64,000 bases of DNA from Aneurinibacillus soli (GTDB lineage Bacteria > Bacillota > Bacilli > Aneurinibacillales > Aneurinibacillaceae). Below, piece by piece: positions 1-8,382 of this stretch. The notes under the pieces are model-generated. The model worked only from the letters and a program-made list of their open reading frames with translations, searched no databases and was not told the origin of the DNA. Within the stretch, counting starts at the first letter, position 1. Every line of letters begins with the position of its first letter. The DNA is taken from assembly GCF_002355375.1 (NCBI RefSeq), contig NZ_AP017312.1:2187001-2251000 (forward strand). The letters are read 5' to 3'. Made by a program: the position numbers and the translations under genes.

Positions 1-169
1 TGGCAGAAGGTTGTGCTACCGTTTCTACAGCCGATGTGGCAGATTCCCGCTCGTTTCCCACAGGAGCTTGCTTGTGTGACAGATAAATCAGGATGGCAAC
101 TCCTCCGATTACAAGCGTACTAGCGCCAAGGAGCGCAAACATTAAGCGAAACATACGTCTACGATTCAC
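1..169 (-). CDS. Membrane-anchored protein, N-terminal part (cut by window edge)
   Basis: Only the first 56 codons are in the window. The protein starts at a GTG on the reverse strand (167-169) with a GGGAG ribosome binding site 7 bases upstream. It opens with an Arg-rich stretch (NRRRMFRLM), then one hydrophobic segment of about 20 residues, then a polar Ser/Thr/Glu/Gln-rich stretch. This is the layout of a signal anchor with an extracytoplasmic C-terminus. The function cannot be told from this fragment. Confidence 0.6.
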   Translation of the reverse strand, partial: MNRRRMFRLMFALLGASTLVIGGVAILIYLSHKQAPVGNERESATSAVETVAQPSA

Positions 170-266
170 AACGTAACTCCCTTTTTCTTAGTTCAGATGG
201 TTTACTTTTTATCGTAACACCTTTTTGAGGGATGCAAAAGAGGGGAGAGTACGTGTGTGAATCGTA

Positions 267-368
267 TTACAGAATATCTTTGTTTTTTTTATAAAAAATC
301 CATAGTGCTCCGAAAAAAACGATAAAACCGATATGGGGAATTAAAATTAATAACATCATGCCATGCAT
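267..368 (-). CDS. Possible 33-residue membrane protein
   Basis: A short reverse-strand reading frame encodes 33 residues: MHGMM, a hydrophobic run that continues to about residue 27, and a Lys-rich tail (YKKNKDIL). This would be one membrane helix. No strong ribosome binding site is visible, so expression is doubtful. It lies between the truncated anchor protein and the MocR regulator. It could be chance. Confidence 0.25.
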   Translation of the reverse strand: MHGMMLLILIPHIGFIVFFGALWIFYKKNKDIL

Positions 369-593
369 AACGATCAGCTCATTTCTTTGATAAGAGATTT
401 TCAACCTTGTATATAGAATACTTGATTATGGAGGAAATGAACCCATCCACTTTATATTTTTATAGGCCATCCATCTGGTTTTTAGCAGATATTATGCAGT
501 ACAAAACCAGCCAATCAGGTTATTTTTTGGCTGAAGTTATTTATAATAAAGTGTATACTACTCAGGTTTGCAGGCAGAAAAGGAGGGGCTGAC

Positions 594-2027
594 GTGGAAT
601 GGAAGCTAGATCGTTCAAGTCATAAACCGATGTATAGACAAATTATCGAGCATATGGAATATCGGATTTCAAATGGTGAGTATCCACCGGGCAGTTTATT
701 GCCATCTGAACGTGTGCTTGCCAAGGAGCTAGAAGTAAATCGCAGTACAATTGTAACGGCATATGAAGAAATGCGTGCTTCTGGACTTGTTACAAGCAAG
801 AAGGGGAGCGGGACAAGAGTGAGCTTGTTTGGACAGGAGACGGAATACAATCAGCTGCCTGATTGGGATCAGTATGTAATCGGAGGATCACTTTTGCCGA
901 ATGCGCCGCTCATGCGCCGCATTTTTAAAGAAGCCCGCAATGAAAAAGTGATTGATTTAGCCACTGGCGAACTATCGCCTGATTTATTTCCGCGAGCGCA
1001 GGTCGAGGAAAGGATGAGGGCGGCGAGCTTTACGTTTCAATCCGGGTATGAACACCAGCAAGGAAACTTGCAACTGCGTGAAACGATTGCAAGTCAGTTG
1101 AAACGAGATCGGGATATTGATACAGCGTCTTCGTCTGTTCTCATTACATCAGGTGCCCAGCAGGCGCTGTATTTAGTTATTCAATGCCTGCTTAAACCCG
1201 GTGATACGGTTTTGATTGAGGACCCGTCGTATTGTTATTCGTTGCCGTTGTTTAAATCGATGGGCATTAAAACATGTTTGCTGAAAGCGGATAAACATGG
1301 GATCAATCCGGATGATATTGTGGCGTTCCATCAGAAAAACAAAATTCGGATGATATTTTTAAATCCTACGTTTCAAAATCCAACTGGAGTTAGCCTGCAT
1401 CCAAAAAGGCGAAAAAAGCTGCTTGAAATCGCCGTTGAATACGGCATACCCATCATTGAGGATGATCCGTATACGTTAACGGCTTTTGATACGCAAGCGC
1501 CTCCTACGTTGAAATCAATGGATGACTATGGTGTGGTCCTTTATATAAGTTCCCTTTCTAAAATTGTGTCATCCGGGTTGCGCATTGGATGGATCGTGGG
1601 TCCACAGCCGGTTATTAGTCGATTAGCCGATGTGAAGCAGCAAATTGATTTCGGACATAGCATTTTCTCGCAGTGGATGGCAAATGAAGTTTTGACCTCT
1701 CCGAATTTTGATGAGCACATTCAGGCGCTTGGTTCGACGTTGCGCAGGCGAAGGGATGCGATGATACAAGCTTTGTCCGATTATCTTCCGAATGAAGTGG
1801 AATTCTTGGTGCCAAAAGGAGGCATCCATCTGTGGTGCAGGGTGAAAAAACGTGTGAGTGAATGGAAATTGCTAGAACAGGCAATTGATCATGGCATGAT
1901 TTTTATGCCGGGGAGTGCTCTCGGATCAAGCGAAGGATATGTCAGATTTACATTTGGTCGCACGGATGAGACGAACATAGAAGAGGGAATTGCCCGCTTT
2001 GCCAGCGCACTGCTTTTTAGCAAGTGA
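594..2027 (+). CDS. MocR/GntR-family transcriptional regulator with aminotransferase domain
   Basis: This 477-residue protein has an N-terminal GntR-type winged helix (about residues 10-75; PSERVLAKELEVNRSTIVTAYEEM) followed by a fold-type I aminotransferase-like domain that binds pyridoxal phosphate. The PLP-lysine region (SSLSKIVSSGLRIGW) and the IEDDPY segment are present. MocR proteins normally control PLP, GABA or amino-acid genes, often divergently placed ones. The GTG start at 594 has an AGGAGGGG site 5 bases upstream. No obvious target operon is adjacent; the next 490 bases hold an inverted-repeat element. PdxR-like or YcxD-like roles are both possible. Confidence 0.88.
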   Translation: MEWKLDRSSHKPMYRQIIEHMEYRISNGEYPPGSLLPSERVLAKELEVNRSTIVTAYEEMRASGLVTSKKGSGTRVSLFGQETEYNQLPDWDQYVIGGSLLPNAPLMRRIFKEARNEKVIDLATGELSPDLFPRAQVEERMRAASFTFQSGYEHQQGNLQLRETIASQLKRDRDIDTASSSVLITSGAQQALYLVIQCLLKPGDTVLIEDPSYCYSLPLFKSMGIKTCLLKADKHGINPDDIVAFHQKNKIRMIFLNPTFQNPTGVSLHPKRRKKLLEIAVEYGIPIIEDDPYTLTAFDTQAPPTLKSMDDYGVVLYISSLSKIVSSGLRIGWIVGPQPVISRLADVKQQIDFGHSIFSQWMANEVLTSPNFDEHIQALGSTLRRRRDAMIQALSDYLPNEVEFLVPKGGIHLWCRVKKRVSEWKLLEQAIDHGMIFMPGSALGSSEGYVRFTFGRTDETNIEEGIARFASALLFSK

Positions 2028-2104
2028 AAGAAAAAAGGAGAGGGAAGAGTGTCCCAAAGCTAGAACATGGCGAACAGGACAGCCTTTCTTGGGGGAGGTT
2101 TTCT

Positions 2105-2336
2105 CCAAAGTGTGGTGGAGGAGCGGGATCGGGCGGGGCCTCGTCACTTTGGTACGCTTACGGAGAAGTGGTAACTGTCCGCTCCAGGTGCCAGACGAAC
2201 TCGCCCACAAAAGGTGCCCACGATGTATGTGCAGCGAAGCATTGTGGGCAAAAGCCCGTTCGTCTAGCCCCTTCCGCTAGGGAGTCGCGTACAGGCGTTC
2301 CGTTGCCCCGCCCGATCCCGCTCTAGCACACCTTGG
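2105..2336. repeat. Long nested inverted-repeat element (structured RNA or MITE candidate)
   Basis: A 19-base perfect inverted repeat joins 2121-2139 to 2305-2323. An outer imperfect 12-base pair (2105-2116 with 2325-2336, 10 of 12 matching) extends it. Inside are further nested repeats: GTACGC 2152-2157 with GCGTAC 2287-2292, AGACGAAC 2193-2200 with GTTCGTCT 2258-2265, and GCCCACAA 2203-2210 with TTGTGGGC 2242-2249. The element is visibly GC-richer than its flanks. It fills most of a 490-base gap between two tail-to-tail genes. No believable protein is encoded. It does not match RNase P, tmRNA, SRP or 6S RNA by eye. Confidence 0.7.
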
Positions 2337-2383
2337 TTAAACACCATCAAGCAATATCAAGAGGTCGAGCTTTGCTATGCAGG

Positions 2384-2408
2384 TAAAAAATAAAGGAAGC
2401 AGACTTCC
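2384..2408 (-). terminator. Intrinsic terminator of the alcohol dehydrogenase gene
   Basis: On the reverse strand a GGAAG/CTTCC stem (2395-2408) with a 4-base loop is followed by a TTTATTTTTT tract. It lies about 110 bases after the dehydrogenase stop. The stem is short, so termination may be partial. The bases between, 2410-2520, contain smaller inverted repeats but no gene. Confidence 0.5.
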
Positions 2409-2520
2409 AAAAATCCAGTCGCAACCCGAGCAAATCCGTTCTCCCAGAGCGAACAGCCACCGCTTCCCTGCAAGCGTATCTAAGCGGATGACTCTTCCCT
2501 CGCTCCTTCATTTTTTGATC

Positions 2521-3723
2521 TCACCTGTACGACGCTTTGAAAATATTCAGTATGTCCTCGGCAGTGAGCTCATGTGTGCCAGGAATAAACGGACGTCCGC
2601 CGCCGTTGATGCGGATCGTTTCGTCTGCCATCATAGCCAGGTCGCTTTCCTTAATATTCATGTCAGCGAGTGTGCTGTACACACCGATCTCTTTATACCA
2701 ATCAATGAGCGCTTCGATTGCCAGCTGTGCTGCACATTCGTCATTCTGTTCAGTAATGTGGAATACATTACGCGCCAGGCGGGCTAGACGATGTGGTCGA
2801 TCTTTTTTGATGACTTGTTCAAAATAGGCCGGGGTGATGATCGAAAGCCCACGCCCGTGTGAAATGTCATAGTGAGCAGAAAGCGTATGCTCCATGGCAT
2901 GCACCGGGAAGGAACCGCCGCGCCCGGCATTAGCAATGCCGATTAGCGCCAGTGTGCTCGTCCAGAGCAGGTGCGAACGAGCTTCGTAGTGGGTCGGCTC
3001 ATCAATGGCTTTTTTTGCATACATGATCGTATTGCGCAGCAAGCCCTCTGTGATCTCATCCTGCACGTTGGCGTGCTCATCCCCGGTTAGATATGCTTCA
3101 TACAGATGGGTGAAAATATCTGCTGCCCCGTCTGCTGTATACGAAGCGGGTACGGTGTAGGTCAGCTCCGGGTCAAGAATGGCTGCTCTCGGGAACAGGC
3201 CCGGTCCGCCGATGCCGGATTTTTCTTTTGTATCCCAGTGGGTGAGAACGGCACCGGAATTTGCTTCTGATCCGGTAGCAGCTAGTGTCGGGATTGTAAC
3301 GATCGGCAATGCTTCTTGAATGGGCAAAAGCTCGGTTGCCGTGCCGGCAGGATTGCCGCGCATGTAATCATAGATAGGACGATTAGAGAGTGTAGCTGCT
3401 GCAATGGCTTTAGCTGCATCCATTGTGGAACCGCCACCCAATGCAACAATTACATCGCAGTTTTCCTCACGGGCGATGCGTGCACCGTCATCAACCGTTG
3501 TCGTGCGTGGATTTGATTCAACGCGGTCAAACAGCACATACGCAAGCTTCGCCTGTGTGAACGACGCGATCACCCGATCCAGTACTCCGGTTTTTTTCGT
3601 GGAAGAGCGGCCGGTGACCAGCAGTGCTTTTGTGCCATACTGGCACGCCACTTCCCCTGCTTTTTCGACCTCTCCTTTGCCGAAGTGAATGCGGGTTGGC
3701 ATATGAACAGTAAAATTTAACAA
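2521..3723 (-). CDS. Iron-containing alcohol dehydrogenase (group III)
   Basis: The 400-residue length and layout fit the Fe-dependent alcohol dehydrogenase family (butanol dehydrogenase/YugJ type), which reduces aldehydes with NAD(P)H. The N-terminal Rossmann-like domain carries the cofactor loop VALGGGSTMDAAKAIA. The C-terminal helical domain holds the expected metal ligands in DGAADIFTHLYEAYL and in the His-rich MEHTLSAHYDISHG segment. The start is a TTG at 3721-3723 with GGGGGAA 7 bases upstream; an internal ATG seven codons later has no such site. It is monocistronic and divergent from the next gene. Substrate is not predictable. Confidence 0.9.
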   Translation of the reverse strand: MLNFTVHMPTRIHFGKGEVEKAGEVACQYGTKALLVTGRSSTKKTGVLDRVIASFTQAKLAYVLFDRVESNPRTTTVDDGARIAREENCDVIVALGGGSTMDAAKAIAAATLSNRPIYDYMRGNPAGTATELLPIQEALPIVTIPTLAATGSEANSGAVLTHWDTKEKSGIGGPGLFPRAAILDPELTYTVPASYTADGAADIFTHLYEAYLTGDEHANVQDEITEGLLRNTIMYAKKAIDEPTHYEARSHLLWTSTLALIGIANAGRGGSFPVHAMEHTLSAHYDISHGRGLSIITPAYFEQVIKKDRPHRLARLARNVFHITEQNDECAAQLAIEALIDWYKEIGVYSTLADMNIKESDLAMMADETIRINGGGRPFIPGTHELTAEDILNIFKASYR

Positions 3724-3862
3724 AACACGTTCCCCCTTTGTATGGATACACTTTCTATACTACCCAACTATCCTTTTGATAAGCAAGGAGGGGAAGTATT
3801 ATCAGAATAGTTGTCTGAAAATTCTGTGCGTGATACGATAGAAAGAAAAGGGGAACGACACC

Positions 3863-4321
3863 ATGAGATGGACATTGCCTATTCACACAAACGGGGTGCT
3901 TCTATCAGTCTTTATTGGGCTGGTTGTGGGGCTTTTTATGTATGGTAAACCGGTCGAGAATACGATACACGTAGGAACGCCAAGCGGCAGCTTCCTGATT
4001 GAATCAGATCAGCTCGTACGCGGTCCACAGATGGAGATTGAAGCGACATTGCGTACGTATATGCTATCGAATTTCGGGATGCCACGCATGCGGGCGGCAT
4101 GGTTTGAAGAGATTCAGGAATATCGTGCTGAAATTCATGAGAAGTCTGTCACCATTAAAGTCATGATGCTTGATTCCGCTTCACGTGAAGACGTACAGGC
4201 GGTATACAACGCCGTGCAAGGCTTTGCCAAAACACGTCTGCCCCAGTCGCTGCAGCCAGCTTATATCGTCGTGACGGATACATACAAAAAGGAGCGGCGT
4301 GATGCCACTCCCCTTAGATAA
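3863..4321 (+). CDS. Hypothetical protein with N-terminal membrane helix
   Basis: This 152-residue protein has one hydrophobic helix (about residues 11-26, VLLSVFIGLVVGLFMYG) after a short cytoplasmic tail, and a mixed alpha/beta soluble domain outside. An AAAGGGGAA ribosome binding site precedes the ATG. No family was recognised. Its last 8 bases overlap the end of the convergent threonine ammonia-lyase gene, so the two transcripts are antisense at their 3' ends and no terminator separates them. Confidence 0.7.
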   Translation: MRWTLPIHTNGVLLSVFIGLVVGLFMYGKPVENTIHVGTPSGSFLIESDQLVRGPQMEIEATLRTYMLSNFGMPRMRAAWFEEIQEYRAEIHEKSVTIKVMMLDSASREDVQAVYNAVQGFAKTRLPQSLQPAYIVVTDTYKKERRDATPLR

Positions 4322-5522
4322 ATGGACTAACCTGATAGCCTTCTCGTGCGAGCCGCTGCTCGATGCGGGTAATATGTGCTTGATTATTTGTTTCAAGCGA
4401 CAGCTCTACTTCCGCCTGTCCGGGTACAATACGTGGGCTGATTCGATTATGGTTGATTGCGATCACATTGGCACGTTCCTCAGCGAGAATGCTGAGCAGT
4501 CGATTGAGATAGCCCGGTTTATCCTGAATCGTCGTGAAGAAGCGAACGTAGCGGCCTGATTCGATGAGACCGTGTTCAATAATGCGCGACATGAAGGTTA
4601 TATCCACATTGCCGCCGCTTAAAATCACAGCGATTTTTTTGCCGGTAAACGGAACGCGTTTATAGAGGAGAGGAGCAAGAGCAGACGCTCCCGAACCTTC
4701 AACAAGCAGTTTACTCCGTTCAAGCAGATACAGCATCGTGCGGGAAATTTCAATATCTTCTACGAGAAAAATATCATCGACATACTGCTGTACGAGAGCA
4801 AAGGTGAGCGTTCCTGGCTTTTTAACTGCGATGCCGTCTGCAATTGTCCCGGTACTTGTCACGGGTGTTACGACACCTGCACTTCGTGAGGCATGCATGC
4901 CCGCGCAGGCAGCTGCCTGGACGCCGTATATTTTTACATCTGGCCGGATGGCTTTTACGGCAGCTGCCATACCAGCAATTAGCCCACCGCCGCCAATCGG
5001 ACAGAAAATGGCATCTACATCGGGCAGTTGTTCGAGAATTTCAAGGCCGATGGTGCCCTGACCTTCCATGATGCGCTCATCGTCAAACGGATGGAGAAAA
5101 GTAGCCCCGGTTTCCTGCTGTACTACATAGGCATGCGCCAGCGCTTCATCGAATGACTGGCCATGCCGAATGACTTTTGCGCCGTATGATTCCGTTGCCT
5201 GTGCCTTGCTAAGTGGCGCTCCTTCTGGCATCACGATCGTACATTCAATGCCTGCCTGTGCGCTACTGAAGGCCACTCCTTGTGCATGATTGCCGGCGGA
5301 AGCAGCCACCACCCCGTGCGCTTTTTCTTCAGGTGTAAGAGAGGCGATTTTATTGTAGGCCCCCCGCACTTTGAAGGAGCCGGTTTTTTGCAGATTTTCA
5401 AGCTTCAGATACAGTTCATTGCCTGAGATACGGCTAAACGTAGTGGAATAATCAAGCGGTGTGCAGCGGACAATCCCGGCAAGTTGGGCCCTAGCCGCCC
5501 GAATGCTTTCAATCGTAACCAT
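4314..5522 (-). CDS. ilvA: Threonine ammonia-lyase with C-terminal ACT domain
   Basis: The enzyme deaminates L-threonine to 2-oxobutanoate with pyridoxal phosphate, the first step toward isoleucine. The PLP lysine motif (TGSFKVRGAYNKI), the SAGNHAQGVA asparagine loop and the GGGGLIAG phosphate-binding loop are all present. One ACT domain at about residues 325-402 points to allosteric control. The 402-residue length matches the medium, single-ACT form (TIGR01127 type), not the two-ACT biosynthetic form. A perfect AGGAGG site precedes the ATG. It is 12 bases downstream of the aromatic-exporter-like gene, so they are probably cotranscribed. A catabolic role is equally possible. Confidence 0.9.
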   Translation of the reverse strand: MVTIESIRAARAQLAGIVRCTPLDYSTTFSRISGNELYLKLENLQKTGSFKVRGAYNKIASLTPEEKAHGVVAASAGNHAQGVAFSSAQAGIECTIVMPEGAPLSKAQATESYGAKVIRHGQSFDEALAHAYVVQQETGATFLHPFDDERIMEGQGTIGLEILEQLPDVDAIFCPIGGGGLIAGMAAAVKAIRPDVKIYGVQAAACAGMHASRSAGVVTPVTSTGTIADGIAVKKPGTLTFALVQQYVDDIFLVEDIEISRTMLYLLERSKLLVEGSGASALAPLLYKRVPFTGKKIAVILSGGNVDITFMSRIIEHGLIESGRYVRFFTTIQDKPGYLNRLLSILAEERANVIAINHNRISPRIVPGQAEVELSLETNNQAHITRIEQRLAREGYQVSPFI

Positions 5523-5534
5523 ACAATTCCTCCT

Positions 5535-6509
5535 TTATGGTATAGATTTCCCCTGTGTTTTAGAATCAGACACGATATATTCATCTTTAATTAACAAATA
5601 GCGCTCCATTTCCTGTAGAAAATAAAACAGGTTGGCTCGAATTTCAAATTCTTCCCGACTTTTTGGTAGCTCTGTCTGTTCGAAATCCCGCTTCAACTGC
5701 CAGATCTGATCAAGGAATACATAGGCGGTATTACCTGAGTGAATATGGTCGCTTAAGTCATCTAGGAAGTCTGCGATTTTTTCGCCCTGTGATACAGAAT
5801 ATAGAAGCGTGGAGATAAGGGGAACCATTCGCTCCAGCAGGTGAAACTGTTGTTCTCGCATGTGAAAGTAATGATAGTAATGGTCCTGCTTACGGAATAG
5901 ATGATTTTCGACATTTTGAATGGCCAGGCTTTTTGCAGCGTTTATGAGCTCCGGTGTTTCGAGCAGCTCATGTCCATCCCATGAACTTTCGTGATTGCGT
6001 AAATAAACGACAAGTTCCTTCATAATCACCCGAAAGTTAGCTTCTACTTTTTGCTGATATTTTTTCAGCTCGATTTCCATGCTAGGCATGTAAATATTCA
6101 TCAGAAGCCCGATGCCAAGCCCAATGCTCATAATGGCTAGCTCATTTGTGAAAAAGGCAACCGAGACTTTTTGTGTGGTGTATAGATGAAACAAAATAAC
6201 GCAGGAAGTTACGAACCCCTCTTGAATGCGTAGCCGGACTAGTAGCGGCACGAGGCATAGCAACAGAATAAAAATGGTAACCGGATGATAGCCGAGAAAA
6301 GAAAACAGCACCAAACCGAGTAGCAGTCCGAGTACGCAGGAAAAAAAGCGGGCAAATGCATTTTTGATCGAGCGTTTTTTGGTCACCTGCACGCTCAGGA
6401 TGGTTAGAATGCCGGCTGAAGCCGCGAATTGCAGACCGAGCCATTGGGCGAGAAAAATGGAAAGGGATGTTCCAATTGCGGTTTTAATTGTGCGATAGCC
6501 AATTTTCAT
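5535..6509 (-). CDS. Aromatic acid exporter family (ArAE, DUF939-like) membrane protein
   Basis: This 324-residue protein starts with four to six hydrophobic helices in the first ~145 residues (including GIGLLMNIYM). A cytoplasmic helical C-terminal half follows. This matches the Bacillus YqjA-type members of the aromatic acid exporter family. Transport substrate is unknown. An AGGAG site precedes the ATG. It is the first gene of a two-gene operon with threonine ammonia-lyase, an association that may mean export of a 2-oxo acid or amino-acid derivative (inference). Confidence 0.8.
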   Translation of the reverse strand: MKIGYRTIKTAIGTSLSIFLAQWLGLQFAASAGILTILSVQVTKKRSIKNAFARFFSCVLGLLLGLVLFSFLGYHPVTIFILLLCLVPLLVRLRIQEGFVTSCVILFHLYTTQKVSVAFFTNELAIMSIGLGIGLLMNIYMPSMEIELKKYQQKVEANFRVIMKELVVYLRNHESSWDGHELLETPELINAAKSLAIQNVENHLFRKQDHYYHYFHMREQQFHLLERMVPLISTLLYSVSQGEKIADFLDDLSDHIHSGNTAYVFLDQIWQLKRDFEQTELPKSREEFEIRANLFYFLQEMERYLLIKDEYIVSDSKTQGKSIP

Positions 6510-6536
6510 AGGAGTCCTCCTTGTGCATGTGTACGC

Positions 6537-6563
6537 AAAAAAAGGAGGTCAAGCCTCCTTTTT
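6537..6563 (-). terminator. Intrinsic terminator
   Basis: On the reverse strand GGAGG (loop) CCTCC is flanked by A and T runs and followed by eight Ts. It separates the 99-residue gene (stop at 6628) from the exporter/ilvA operon. The A and T flanks let it act on both strands. Confidence 0.65.
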
Positions 6564-6627
6564 ACAAAGTTGTTCCTGATACAGTACTACATTTTAGAGT
6601 GAGAAAAAAGGTCTATCTTTATTTTTA

Positions 6628-6927
6628 TCATACTTGGCCGACATCATGCTGGCCGATGATGAGTGTGACTGCTTCTAAATAGACAGAAGCCGGACGATCC
6701 GGTTGTGTTAAATCCATGCTGACCTCGATTACTCGGAACTGCACCTTTTCATTCTGTCTTAGATCGTATACGACGGTGAATTCTTTTAAGCCGAGGGCAT
6801 GCGTTGTAATGACACAAGATGGTGTTACAACAGGAAGATCAAATTCTCCATGGTAAAAATCCGTTTCGCTCAGCAATTCGTTGTTGAAATCGACAATTTT
6901 TACAGTCTGATGGATATCATATTTCAT
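6628..6927 (-). CDS. Hypothetical 99-residue protein
   Basis: The true start is the ATG at 6925-6927 (MKYDIHQTVKIVDFNNE), placed behind an AGGAGGG site; a longer reading frame to 7020 has no such signal. The protein is soluble, beta-rich, acidic and lacks cysteine-rich or membrane features. No family recognised. It is a single gene closed by its own terminator. Confidence 0.65.
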   Translation of the reverse strand: MKYDIHQTVKIVDFNNELLSETDFYHGEFDLPVVTPSCVITTHALGLKEFTVVYDLRQNEKVQFRVIEVSMDLTQPDRPASVYLEAVTLIIGQHDVGQV

Positions 6928-7048
6928 AAATAAATCCCTCCTATACATAATAGTGTAAACAAAGGGTATAAATGGTTCTAGAAGGAATTTTGTAAGTGCG
7001 AAAATGGGTTGTATAAACAATATACATCGTGACTAATCCTATAAAAAG

Positions 7049-7108
7049 CAGCGTCAAGTCAGAGGACGTCTTCGTACCTCATCTGGCTTGACGCTTTTTT
7101 TTATTTTT
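7049..7108 (+). terminator. Strong hairpin-plus-T-tract with no coding gene upstream
   Basis: A long stem (GCGTCAAG paired with CTTGACGC, extended by CAGAGG/CCTC-CTG with small bulges) is followed by eight Ts and more T-rich sequence. No forward-strand gene precedes it: the upstream gene runs the other way from 6927. It may end a short RNA started near 7024 (possible promoter TTGTAA 6990-6995, 16 bases, TATAAA 7012-7017), or insulate the sulfur operon. Confidence 0.65.
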
Positions 7109-7116
7109 ATGGACTG

Positions 7117-7145
7117 TTGACGAATCAAAGCATCCGATGTATTAT
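7117..7145 (+). promoter_or_regulatory. Sigma-A promoter of the rhodanese-MBL gene
   Basis: TTGACG at 7117-7122 and TATTAT at 7140-7145 are spaced by 17 bases. The -10 box overlaps the first ATACC half-site of the operator pair, so a bound repressor would block polymerase. Confidence 0.65.
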
Positions 7146-7175
7146 ACCTACAAGGGTATATACCTTAAGGGGTAT
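7144..7175. promoter_or_regulatory. Tandem CsoR/CstR-type operator
   Basis: Two directly adjacent 16-base palindromes, ATACCTACAAGGGTAT (7144-7159) and ATACCTTAAGGGGTAT (7160-7175), share the form ATACC-N6-GGTAT. The same double layout recurs before the DsrE-like gene. CsoR-family repressors bind such sites; the sulfur-handling genes downstream point to the persulfide sensor CstR (inference). No such repressor gene is in the window. Confidence 0.65.
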
Positions 7176-7195
7176 GAAGAGAGGAGGAATCAATC

Positions 7196-8329
7196 ATGAC
7201 AGTATCAGCGATGAGCGCAAAAGAGCTTCACGACAAAATGAATAGTGGGAAGTCAGTATTTATTCTAGATGTACGTAATCCGGATGATTACAATGATTGG
7301 AAGATTGAACATCGGAATCTAGTAGATGTTAACATTCCGTATTTCGATTTTTTGGATGACAATGAAGATATGTATAATCCGCTTCCGAAAGATACAGAGA
7401 TTGTGATCGTATGTGCCAAAGGTGGAAGCGCCAAAATGGTAGCCGAGATGGTGGATAAGCGCGGATATACGACCAGCTATCTCGAGGAAGGTATGCTTGA
7501 GTGGAGTCAGTTTTACCACACGGTTACGGTAGTAGATGAACCAAAGATGAAGATTATCCAGGTCAACAGACTTGCAAAAGGCTGCCTGTCGTACATGGTT
7601 ATGTCGAATGGAAAAGCGATGGTTGTCGATCCGGGTCGTCACTACGAAGAGTATTTGAAGCTAGCTAAGGAGGAGCGGGTCCAAATCACACATATTATGG
7701 ATACACACTTGCATGCAGACCATATCTCAGGCGCACCGGAATTGGCGAAGCAAACAGGAGCGAGCTATCATATTTCTCGCAGTGAAATGCAAGGATCAGA
7801 CATCATCCCATATCATGCACTGGAAGACAAACAGACATTTCAGATTGGAGATGTTGACGTAAAAGTAATGGCCATTCCAACACCTGGTCATACCCCTGGG
7901 AGTGTATCGTTCCTCGTGCAGGATCGCTATCTCTTATCAGGTGATACCATTTTTGTCGGTGGACTTGGGCGCCCGGACCTGGGTGGGAAGGCACGTGAAT
8001 GGGCGCAATCCCTGTATGATACTGTATTTACCCATATTGAGAATATGAACGATGACACCCTTGTGCTTCCGACACACTATACGGATCTCCGTGAAGTGAA
8101 TGAGCAGGGCATTGTCGGTGCGAAGCTCGGGGAGATTCGAGAGAAGAATCAGGTAATGCGCACAAAAGATCGTGAGCTGTTTACCGAGATGGTTGCAGGT
8201 ACATCTGGTGCGACACCACCAAACTATGACGAAATCCTTAAGATTAACCGTGGTGATGTACAGGTCCCGCTTGATGTAGCAACGGAACTTGAGATTGGTC
8301 CAAACCGCTGCGCGATTCATCATTCGTAA
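7196..8329 (+). CDS. Rhodanese-metallo-beta-lactamase fusion (persulfide dioxygenase-like)
   Basis: Residues ~1-110 form a rhodanese domain with active-site Cys73 in CAKGGS. Residues ~118-375 form an ETHE1-like metallo-beta-lactamase domain with the HLHADH metal motif at 171-176, TPGHTPGS and SGDTIFVGGLGRPD. Such proteins oxidise glutathione, CoA or bacillithiol persulfide to sulfite and move sulfane sulfur. In S. aureus CstB the oxygenase domain comes first; here the rhodanese comes first. A GAGGAGG site precedes the ATG. A separately promoted pair of sulfur carriers follows, with the same operator type. Confidence 0.88.
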   Translation: MTVSAMSAKELHDKMNSGKSVFILDVRNPDDYNDWKIEHRNLVDVNIPYFDFLDDNEDMYNPLPKDTEIVIVCAKGGSAKMVAEMVDKRGYTTSYLEEGMLEWSQFYHTVTVVDEPKMKIIQVNRLAKGCLSYMVMSNGKAMVVDPGRHYEEYLKLAKEERVQITHIMDTHLHADHISGAPELAKQTGASYHISRSEMQGSDIIPYHALEDKQTFQIGDVDVKVMAIPTPGHTPGSVSFLVQDRYLLSGDTIFVGGLGRPDLGGKAREWAQSLYDTVFTHIENMNDDTLVLPTHYTDLREVNEQGIVGAKLGEIREKNQVMRTKDRELFTEMVAGTSGATPPNYDEILKINRGDVQVPLDVATELEIGPNRCAIHHS

Positions 8330-8382
8330 GCTAACATACACCAGTAAACACCATTGACAGGCAGATTACAGTGCGCAACAAC

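Noticed and set aside
407-592. 61-codon forward reading frame before the MocR gene
   Set aside because: No ribosome binding site, unusual composition, and it spans the region expected to hold the regulator's promoter.
1990-2326. Forward and reverse reading frames of 94-100 codons across the inverted-repeat element
   Set aside because: They follow the GC-rich palindrome, lack ribosome binding sites and resemble no protein.
2377-2787. 136-codon forward frame antisense to the alcohol dehydrogenase
   Set aside because: Overlaps a clear conserved gene on the other strand; composition is that of a shadow frame.
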